A stretch of 7,175 bases of DNA from Bacteroidota bacterium. GTDB taxonomy: Bacteria; Bacteroidota; Bacteroidia; Flavobacteriales_F; PHOS-HE28. Under the pieces are notes generated by a model that saw nothing but the letters and a program-made list of their open reading frames with translations, was not told the DNA's origin and ran no database searches. The DNA is taken from NCBI GenBank assembly GCA_023430945.1, contig JAEYYE010000310.1, positions 1 through 7,175 of the forward strand. Reading direction: 5' to 3'. The translations under genes were made by a program, and so were the position numbers. Below are positions 1 to 6,323 of the stretch, in pieces (within the stretch, counting starts at the first letter, position 1; each line of letters starts with the position of its first letter).

Positions 1-3000
1 TGCCAGTCCATTTCGGTGATGTGCCTGCCGCGTACGAAGAGGATATCGTTCCGGCCATCACCGTTCGGTGTGAAGGTGTTCGGTACGAAGATGTCCGGCT
101 CATCGCAGATCAATTCGTGAACTGTCACTGTTACTGAGGCATCCTTCGTACAGATCCCATCGGAAACGGCAACGGTGAACGTCGTGGTCTGGTCCACGAT
201 CGCTGTGGGCGCTGCGATCTCGGGATCGCTCACCGATCCCGGAGGGTTCCAGGAATACTGAAGACCTGAAGCTGGTGTGGCGTTCAACTGGACCGTTGTC
301 CCAGGTGTCACCAAAGTGGGATCGGCGGTGGCGGTTACCGAAGCGCCCAGGATCGAAGAGACGAACACTGGAAGCGATCCGGACCACGAACAACCCTCGG
401 AGGTTGATACATCCACCCCGATCACCAGGTCATCTTCCGGTGCGACAGTGATCGTCGTAGTTCCTTGCCCCGTGATCACTTCATCCTGTGGCCGCCATGT
501 GATCGAGGCTCCAGGCTCGACACCCTGTAGTGTGATGGAAGCCGTGTCGCCGCTGCAGTTCAAGGAATCACCGATCAGCGCCGGCGCAGCGAGTTGCACG
601 ATCACCTCAACGCTGTCGGTAACGCGACAGGCCGGGCTGTTCCATGCCTGTACGAAAAAAACGCCTCCGATCGCTGGGTCGATGATCGCCGTGCTATCGG
701 CCAGGTCCTCGTTCAACATGTTCGAGAGATCCGGGGAACTGCTCCAGATGAACCGATCCGCAGTACCAGAACTGTTGGCGAGGAGTTCGAACGATCCGAT
801 CGGGCCGCAGATCAGCGTATCGTTCATCACGTTCAATTGCGGAATGGGATCCCCGATCACGATCGTGCGGCTGATGCTGTCGCTACCGTTGCAACTGTTC
901 GGATCGGAAACGGTGAGCGTTACCACATAGGTGCCCGGTGCGGGATACGTATGGTTCGGGGACGTTTCGGTGGAAGTGGTCTCGTCACCCAGGTCCCAGA
1001 GATAAGTCCCAGCGCTGCTCACATTGCTGAACTGGATCGAACTTTCCGCACAACCGGTATCCGGCGCAAGGAATGCTGCGATCACAAGCGGTGCATCGAA
1101 GTCGAATTTCAGGACGCCATTGTTGCATCCGGTGCTGTTGTTGGTGCTGGACCAGGCACCGGGCGTGGTTGGAAAATCATCGTTGTTCTGGCAACCGGCG
1201 CAAACGCTTTGGTAAACGCGGCCACGCCGATCGAAGCGGCTTGTTCCTCCATCAACATGCTCAGCACTTATCGGTCCGCCATAGTATGTCGCATAGGTGA
1301 GTTCGCTCATGTTGATCTCGAACACCGCGAGGTAGAGATCATGTCCAGTAGTGGTGGATTGATGTGCGTCAGCGGTGATCGGAAGCCCGGTGGTGGTAAG
1401 GCTTCCGCCAAGTCCGGGCGTACTGCTGCCCCAACCGCTGGTGTAGATCTTATTGCATACGTCCACCAGGAATGCGGTCGGCGAAATATCGGGGTTGCCA
1501 TCGCCGATCCCGATCCGCGAACTGAGCAGCACGGTTGTAAGTTCCGGATCGAATTTCGTGATGAACTGGCCGCCAGTGTTGATGAAATAAGGGGCATTGA
1601 AGATCATTTCACCGGATGGAGCCGATGTCTGGCCGAAAAGGTAGATCGCACCCGATCCATCCAATTCAACGAAATAGGCCTGATCGTAGGCGTTGCTTCC
1701 CCAGTAGCTCAACCGTTCGATCGAAGAACCATCCGCGGAAAAACGCGCGACGAACGCATCGGCCTGGCCACCATTGAAGGACTGATCGACAGCTCCGGCG
1801 GACATCGGGAGATCGGTACTGTTCGTTCCTCCGGTAACGAAAAGCCGGCCTTGTTGATCAAGCACACCGTTGTATGCCGCATCGGCAAGGCTTCCACCGA
1901 TATAGCTCGCGTATTCCAATTGGGTGAGCGCAGGATCGAAACGGGCAACATAACCGTCGTGCGTTCCGCCGGCGAACGCAGGCTGTACGGCATCGCTGGA
2001 AACAGGCATGTTGGTGCTTTGAGTGGTGCTCACGATCCATACTGCACTCGAGTCGAGAAGAACTTCGCCGCGCACTTCATCGGCATAGTTGAACTTCAAT
2101 CCAATAGCCGAGTTCAATCCATCGTTCAATGATCCACCGAGGTAGGTCGATCCGATCAATGCGGAACCAGCGGAATTCAAACGTGCAACTATCATATCCG
2201 ATCCCTGCGGATAGGTAAGCCCAAGTCCGGCGGGATCGAAATCCGTTCCACCACCAAAGGTTTGATCGAATGCTGATGCTGTGGTCGGAAAATCGTTCGA
2301 TCCAGTTGTTCCGAGCACGACCAGCTGATCGTTCTGGTCAACGATCAGACTGTGTGGCATCTCGGAATTGCTTCCGCCGAGATAAGTGCTCCAGATCAGG
2401 AACGTTCCCGTAGTGTCGTATTTCGTGATCGCGATATCGGTCTCTCCACCGGCCCACGTTGTCTGGTAGGCACCCATGGTAATGGGATAGGAGTTGCCAA
2501 AAGCGGTGCTGCCAGCGTAGAGGAATCCGGCATTGTCGAACGTGGCCGTGTAACCGAAGTTATTGCTCACCGATCCTGAATACGTGGCGAATTCAAGGGT
2601 TGGATCGATCGTCAACGGATGATCCCGATCGTATTCACTGGGTACTATTCCGATGATATCACCATTCAGCGAATAGCTGCAAGGAATGATCTTCCGTTCA
2701 CCATCGATATCCTGATAGGCCAGCGGGATCCGTTCGGTGAGCCGGCCAAGTGTGGTCTCCACGATCAACGCATCGTCGCGCATGGTGATCGATCGTGCTC
2801 CCTCGTAAGTGAATCGTATCAACTGCGGATCGGCGTGCGGGGCCAGCACGAGATCATATTTCAGGCCGGCGGCACCTTCCCGGAAAACGGCATCGCAACC
2901 CGGCGCGACCCCGCGCATGACGATGGATCCATGGGATCTCAGATCGCCGGCCCATCTGGTTGGATCATTACCGATGAAGAAATTGTACCGGCCGGGAAGT

Positions 3001-3323
3001 TCCTGTCCGGCATCCACGTCCACTTCCGCCTGCTTGTTCAGGAAATCCAAGCGTACCGCGTGGTGCTTCAATGGACCGATCGAAATTGGATCGATGCTCG
3101 TGTTCGAATGCAGCGAATGGATCTGCGCATCATCGTAGAGGTCGATCACCAACGACCCGCGTTCGCACCAGATCAGTGCTCCCGGCATTTCCGCACGGTG
3201 CGTCACCTGGTTCGGCCACTGGCCCTTGTTCTCGACGAAACGTAACGATCGCTGTGCCTGCACCATCATGCTCATCAGAGTGAAGAGCACGACGATCGGG
3301 CCGGGGGCATATGCAGACCGCAT
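1..3323 (-). CDS. Large T9SS type B cargo: DUF7948-like domain, 7-blade SBBP propeller, PKD, Ig-like, CHU_C sorting domain (3' end cut by window edge)
   Basis: This minus-strand frame is open for 1107 codons from ATG 3323 to the window's left edge, with no stop. Residues 1-23 look like a signal peptide (hydrophobic stretch at 10-21, cleavage likely after VQA). Residues 28-240 open with FVENKGQWP, the hallmark of the DUF7948-type N-terminal domain of Bacteroidota surface proteins. Residues 242-745 hold seven SBBP-like blades, beginning near 242, 308, 386, 468, 532, 595 and 673, with repeats of the type STYLGGS and DFPTT. The last blade carries VCAGC and TGCNNG cysteine motifs. A PKD domain follows (749-823, WDLGDE at 776-782), then about three Ig-like segments (824-1073). 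FVPNTFTPNGDGRND near 1077 begins the CHU_C type B sorting domain, of which roughly the last 50 residues lie outside. The protein is inferred to be a secreted, surface-attached adhesin or enzyme scaffold; no catalytic domain is visible. An in-frame ATG at 3350 is an alternative start, but 3323 gives the cleaner signal peptide and avoids overlap with the divergent gene. Confidence 0.93.
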   Translation of the reverse strand, partial: MRSAYAPGPIVVLFTLMSMMVQAQRSLRFVENKGQWPNQVTHRAEMPGALIWCERGSLVIDLYDDAQIHSLHSNTSIDPISIGPLKHHAVRLDFLNKQAEVDVDAGQELPGRYNFFIGNDPTRWAGDLRSHGSIVMRGVAPGCDAVFREGAAGLKYDLVLAPHADPQLIRFTYEGARSITMRDDALIVETTLGRLTERIPLAYQDIDGERKIIPCSYSLNGDIIGIVPSEYDRDHPLTIDPTLEFATYSGSVSNNFGYTATFDNAGFLYAGSTAFGNSYPITMGAYQTTWAGGETDIAITKYDTTGTFLIWSTYLGGSNSEMPHSLIVDQNDQLVVLGTTGSNDFPTTASAFDQTFGGGTDFDPAGLGLTYPQGSDMIVARLNSAGSALIGSTYLGGSLNDGLNSAIGLKFNYADEVRGEVLLDSSAVWIVSTTQSTNMPVSSDAVQPAFAGGTHDGYVARFDPALTQLEYASYIGGSLADAAYNGVLDQQGRLFVTGGTNSTDLPMSAGAVDQSFNGGQADAFVARFSADGSSIERLSYWGSNAYDQAYFVELDGSGAIYLFGQTSAPSGEMIFNAPYFINTGGQFITKFDPELTTVLLSSRIGIGDGNPDISPTAFLVDVCNKIYTSGWGSSTPGLGGSLTTTGLPITADAHQSTTTGHDLYLAVFEINMSELTYATYYGGPISAEHVDGGTSRFDRRGRVYQSVCAGCQNNDDFPTTPGAWSSTNNSTGCNNGVLKFDFDAPLVIAAFLAPDTGCAESSIQFSNVSSAGTYLWDLGDETTSTETSPNHTYPAPGTYVVTLTVSDPNSCNGSDSISRTIVIGDPIPQLNVMNDTLICGPIGSFELLANSSGTADRFIWSSSPDLSNMLNEDLADSTAIIDPAIGGVFFVQAWNSPACRVTDSVEVIVQLAAPALIGDSLNCSGDTASITLQGVEPGASITWRPQDEVITGQGTTTITVAPEDDLVIGVDVSTSEGCSWSGSLPVFVSSILGASVTATADPTLVTPGTTVQLNATPASGLQYSWNPPGSVSDPEIAAPTAIVDQTTTFTVAVSDGICTKDASVTVTVHELICDEPDIFVPNTFTPNGDGRNDILFVRGRHITEMDW

Positions 3324-3375
3324 GACGCTAAAGTAGCAAGGTACGCGCATGGTCCCGTGTCGATCTTCGCGCTGC
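3324..3375. other. Very short divergent intergenic region
   Basis: Only 52 bp separate the start codons of the minus-strand surface-protein gene and the plus-strand glycosylase gene (25 bp if the latter starts at 3349). I see no exact Bacteroidota promoter (TAnnTTTG with an upstream TTG) for either gene here or just inside either coding region. Promoters must therefore lie inside the neighbouring coding sequence, be degenerate, or the genes must be read from transcripts that start further away. Confidence 0.4.
3338..3341 (+). promoter_or_regulatory. Weak Shine-Dalgarno-like AAGG for the alternative 3349 start
   Basis: AAGG lies 7 nt before ATG 3349 and is the only ribosome-binding-like site near the glycosylase starts. 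It is evidence for the longer form, which adds nine residues. Against it, those nine residues do not match the family, and many Bacteroidota genes lack such sites, so it may be chance. Confidence 0.2.
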
Positions 3376-4053
3376 ATGGAGCCAACGATACATCCCTACC
3401 TGAAGCCGTTGCAAAGGCTTTTCGAAAGTGAGGCCGATGAACGGATCGCGATCGGGCAACGCGCCTACATGAAAGGAAATTTCGATTTTTATGGGATCAA
3501 GACACCGCACCGGAGGCAATTGATCCGTGTTTTCCTTGAGGAACATGGAAGGCCGGCCCATGATCTGATGGCGGCGATCTGCCGGTCGGCGTGGGATCAG
3601 CCGCAACGTGAGTTCCAGTACACCGCGATGGAATTGTTCACCCATGCAGCAAAGACGCATGGGCCGCAGGAATTGCTGCTCGCGGAGGAATTGATCCTGC
3701 GGAAAAGCTGGTGGGACACGGTGGATCACCTGGCCGTGCATGGCGTGGGAAAGATCCTTTTACATAACAGGGGTTCGATGGTGGCGACGAACCGGCACTA
3801 CATGGAAAGCGGCCAGCTCTGGCTGCAACGCACGGCATTGATCTTCCAGTTGCGCTACAAGGAGGGGACCGATCGGAAGCTGTTGTTCGATAATGTGCGG
3901 AAGCTTGCCGATCACAAGGACTTCTTCATTCGCAAAGCGATCGGTTGGGCGCTGCGGCAATATGCGTATGTGGACAAGCATGCCGTGATCGGTCTCCTGC
4001 GGACCGTGGAGCTTTCACCGCTGAGCGTTCGTGAAGCGCTCAAACATGCGTGA
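3376..4053 (+). CDS. alkD: AlkD-family DNA alkylation repair glycosylase
   Basis: The 225-residue cytoplasmic product is an all-helical HEAT-like repeat protein of the DNA_alkylation (AlkD/AlkC) family. It is predicted to excise positively charged alkylated bases such as 3-methyladenine and 7-methylguanine, starting base excision repair. Compared from memory with Bacillus cereus AlkD (237 aa), the N-terminus HPYLKPLQ matches HPFVKALQ, and the key residues line up at one constant offset of four: W113 and D117 in SWWDTVD, R152 in WLQRTALIFQLRYK and W191 in KAIGWALRQY correspond to W109, D113, R148 and W187. The constant offset argues against frameshifts or internal loss and favours the start at 3376; ATG 3349 would add nine unmatched residues but has an AAGG upstream. 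The C-terminus stops after LSPLSVREALKHA, some 15 residues shorter than the Bacillus protein. The gene is divergent from the surface-protein gene and convergent with the OmpA-family gene, with no evident functional tie to either. Confidence 0.92.
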   Translation: MEPTIHPYLKPLQRLFESEADERIAIGQRAYMKGNFDFYGIKTPHRRQLIRVFLEEHGRPAHDLMAAICRSAWDQPQREFQYTAMELFTHAAKTHGPQELLLAEELILRKSWWDTVDHLAVHGVGKILLHNRGSMVATNRHYMESGQLWLQRTALIFQLRYKEGTDRKLLFDNVRKLADHKDFFIRKAIGWALRQYAYVDKHAVIGLLRTVELSPLSVREALKHA

Positions 4054-4059
4054 GCAGCG

Positions 4060-4087
4060 AACGGTCCTGGCCACAGGCCGATCCGTT
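4060..4087. terminator. Weak imperfect hairpin after the glycosylase gene
   Basis: AACGG at 4060-4064 pairs with CCGTT at 4083-4087, enclosing CCTG-gcca-CAGG. The stem has unpaired bases and is not followed by a T-run on either strand, so it is not a convincing intrinsic terminator. It starts 7 bp after the glycosylase stop codon, the right place for a 3'-end structure. Confidence 0.2.
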
Positions 4088-4109
4088 ATGCCGAAGCTTC
4101 AACGGAGAT

Positions 4110-4127
4110 CCCGATCGTACGACCGGG
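4110..4127. terminator. Near-perfect 18-bp palindrome between convergent genes
   Basis: CCCGATCGTACGACCGGG is an 18-bp inverted repeat with a single mismatched pair, lying between the glycosylase stop (4053) and the OmpA-family stop (4135-4137). It could be a shared 3'-end structure for both convergent genes or a protein-binding site. No T-tract follows on either strand, and its centre cannot form a normal RNA loop without unpairing, so the terminator call is weak. Confidence 0.25.
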
Positions 4128-4134
4128 GGATGAT

Positions 4135-6321
4135 CTACTTCCTGATATGCACAAGTGAGGGATCGTCCTTCACCACCAGTCTGAAATCCACACGGCGGTT
4201 CCTGCTGCGGCCGGCTTCCGTCCTGTTCGAGGCGATGGGTTGGTTCTCTCCATGTCCCACGGCCACCATGCGACCGGTGTTGATGCCGTTGCCTTGCAGG
4301 TGATCCACCACGCTGGCCGCACGCTTTTGCGAAAGTTCGAGGTTCGATCGCGCCGATCCGATGTCATCGGTGTGCGCCTCGATCACCACGTGCAGTTGCG
4401 GATGTTGCTTCATCAAGTGCAGGACTTCGGAAAGCACTTCATACGATCCTTCGCCGATCACCGCACTGTTCAGGTCGAAATGGATGGCGCTGGTGCGAAG
4501 TTTCGCGTTGCGCATTTCCTCGAGTGAAGCAAGATCGAGGCGGCTCATGTCCATCAACTTCTCCTCTTCAATGGCGAACACCTCCGACTCCAGGAATTGC
4601 AGCTCGCGCACTTTCTGGAAGATGGCATACAGTTCCTCCATGTCCTTCGTTTCACCCACGGAATAGGTGTAGTTGCCGCTGATCGGATCGTACCGTTCAA
4701 TGATGCGGAAGTGTTTGCGCACCTCGATGAACCGTGGATCATCGAGGTCCACGCGTTGTTTCGACGCGAAGAGCTGCACGCTGAAGACCACATCGTCGTT
4801 CTCGCCGGCCGTGAAGGAATGTTCATCGAATGGCAGCTCCTGGAATTCGAATGAATGCGAAATTCCATGTGCATCCTGGTACACGGCCACCACCGTGATA
4901 TCCTCGTGCTCGCGGTAACGGTCCATCACCACGATCCTTTTGGTATTGCAGCGGCTGGTGATCGTTCCGTTCGCATCGGGTCTGGAGAGCACATCGAGCT
5001 TCACGATGTATTCTCCCGCTTCCTTGAATTGATGCAGAACACGCGGAGTGCGGCGCACGGTTTCGTCACCAAGGTCCCAATGGTATTCCGCCACTTCCAT
5101 TCCGGGAAGGTGGCTCAGCCCCGGGTCCAGCGCCAGCTGCCTTCCGGTGCGCACGGTATCGGGCGCGGCGATGAAGGCCTGTTCGATCCGTTCCACCAGC
5201 AATCGATCGGAACTGATCTCGTGGAAGATCGCCCCCGTCTTCTCATCGATCAACAGTGATCGCACCGTGTACGTTCCTGCGGAAGCGTAGCAATGGTTGG
5301 CATGATGCCCGTTGATGCGCGTGCCGTCGCCCATTTCCCACACCTGCTCCAACGGCAGGCTCAGCGTGGCGGCATGTTTCCGACCCTTGAACGAGTAGCA
5401 GAAATTGTCCCTGCGTTGTTCGGTGCAATCGCGGAATTTCTCCACCGTACGTTGAACGCGGTAGATCCTGTCCGTGCCGGACCGATCGGAGCTCATCACC
5501 GCATGGAATGAGTCATCCAGCTGCGTGTAACCGATGTCGTTGAAAGGAGAATTGATCGGTTCAGGTAACGCGACCGGCGTTGTCCACGAGCCGCTTTCCT
5601 GTGCGGTCGAATAGATGTCAAGCTTTCCCATTCCACCCGATCTGTCCGATGCGAAGTACAGGGTGCCATCGATCTGCATTCGCGGGAAAACTTCGTTGGC
5701 CGCGGAGTTCACGCTGCCGCCAAGATCCACTGGACTGCTCCACCCGGTGGCAGTGCGATCCGATCGGTACATATCGAAACCACCGTGGCCGCCGGGCATG
5801 TCACTGCTGAAGAAAAGTGAATTGCCATCGGCGCTGAAGGTGGGATGCATCACTGCATATTCCGTGGAGTTGTGCTCGAATGGCACCGGCCCGTCCCATA
5901 TTTCCGCATCGCGCCTGGAGAAGAACAGGCCGAGCTCCGAGCTACGGATCCGCGTGAGGTTCTTCGGCAGGGCAAGGTTCCGGGTGAAGCAGATCTCCTT
6001 TCCATCACGCGTGAGATCGGCCGGGCCTTCATTCACCGGGGTAGCAAGCTCCGCGCTGAACAGGACCGGTGATCCATTCTGATCGTTTTGGATGGACACC
6101 CAGTACAGATCGGAAAGCGGTTTGCCGGTATCGGCATTGCGATACGTGATCGCTGCGCTGTTCTCGCGGATCGAAGTGAAGAGCAGTCCGCCGTTGAACG
6201 GTACGGGTGCGTAATCCTCACAATGCGTTCCCAGATCGAGCGGTGTGATCTCGAGGATCAACTGTGCCTTCATGGCGAAAGGCAGAAGGCCAAGAACGAT
6301 AAACTGTGGTGCGCGAAGCAT
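4135..6321 (-). CDS. OmpA-family envelope protein with PD40, PKD and SPOR-like regions
   Basis: The 728-residue protein starts with a signal peptide (about 1-19, ending MKAQ). PD40/WD40-like repeats span about 95-290, with clear units SADGNSLFFSSDMPGG and FASDRSGGMGKLDIY. Two PKD-like domains follow, at 311-368 (WEMGDG) and 385-465 (WDLGDE). Residues 508-585 resemble a SPOR-like fold, with VFSVQLFAS and GNYTYSVGET. The C-terminal OmpA domain (about 609-716) has the diaminopimelate-binding signature: HTDDIGS with D652, LSQKRA, and NRR at 708-710, so it should bind peptidoglycan in the periplasm. The start is fixed by the TGATG overlap with the upstream PorP/SprF-like gene, implying one operon and coupled translation. 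Its domain set recalls T9SS-associated PorE-type proteins, and its likely job is to anchor the partner barrel to the cell wall. There is no lipobox cysteine after the signal peptide. The paralogue assignment is uncertain because such proteins are numerous in these genomes. Confidence 0.93.
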   Translation of the reverse strand: MLRAPQFIVLGLLPFAMKAQLILEITPLDLGTHCEDYAPVPFNGGLLFTSIRENSAAITYRNADTGKPLSDLYWVSIQNDQNGSPVLFSAELATPVNEGPADLTRDGKEICFTRNLALPKNLTRIRSSELGLFFSRRDAEIWDGPVPFEHNSTEYAVMHPTFSADGNSLFFSSDMPGGHGGFDMYRSDRTATGWSSPVDLGGSVNSAANEVFPRMQIDGTLYFASDRSGGMGKLDIYSTAQESGSWTTPVALPEPINSPFNDIGYTQLDDSFHAVMSSDRSGTDRIYRVQRTVEKFRDCTEQRRDNFCYSFKGRKHAATLSLPLEQVWEMGDGTRINGHHANHCYASAGTYTVRSLLIDEKTGAIFHEISSDRLLVERIEQAFIAAPDTVRTGRQLALDPGLSHLPGMEVAEYHWDLGDETVRRTPRVLHQFKEAGEYIVKLDVLSRPDANGTITSRCNTKRIVVMDRYREHEDITVVAVYQDAHGISHSFEFQELPFDEHSFTAGENDDVVFSVQLFASKQRVDLDDPRFIEVRKHFRIIERYDPISGNYTYSVGETKDMEELYAIFQKVRELQFLESEVFAIEEEKLMDMSRLDLASLEEMRNAKLRTSAIHFDLNSAVIGEGSYEVLSEVLHLMKQHPQLHVVIEAHTDDIGSARSNLELSQKRAASVVDHLQGNGINTGRMVAVGHGENQPIASNRTEAGRSRNRRVDFRLVVKDDPSLVHIRK

Positions 6322-6323
6322 CA
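6319..6323 (-). promoter_or_regulatory. TGATG stop/start overlap (translational coupling)
   Basis: On the minus strand the TGA stop of the PorP/SprF-like gene (6323-6321) shares its last base with the ATG of the OmpA-family gene (6321-6319). No Shine-Dalgarno-like purine run precedes this ATG, so the downstream gene is probably translated by ribosomes terminating on the upstream one, giving a fixed ratio of the two proteins. Confidence 0.75.

Noticed and set aside
1..5. Possible truncated surface-protein gene, lacking its sorting domain's end
   Set aside because: The frame is still open at the window boundary in the middle of the CHU_C motif, so the loss is due to the window edge, not a mutation.
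594..2132. 512-codon plus-strand open frame opposite the surface-protein gene
   Set aside because: It is in exact codon register with the minus-strand gene, so its stops would need sense TTA, CTA or TCA codons, which this GC-rich gene rarely uses. Its translation shows no recognisable domain, while the minus strand encodes clear propeller, PKD and Ig-like repeats.
2619..3245. 208-codon plus-strand open frame
   Set aside because: It is a register-matched shadow of the minus-strand DUF7948-like region, for the same reason; the product looks like random sequence.
3328..3335. Minus-strand TACTTTAG as a -7 box (TAnnTTTG) for the surface-protein gene
   Set aside because: It matches five of six defined bases but lies only 4 nt before the ATG, and no TTG is found at the -33 distance; probably chance.
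5615..6082. 155-codon plus-strand open frame within the OmpA-family gene
   Set aside because: It lies opposite the clear PD40 repeats and has no family features; it is a shadow of the minus-strand gene.
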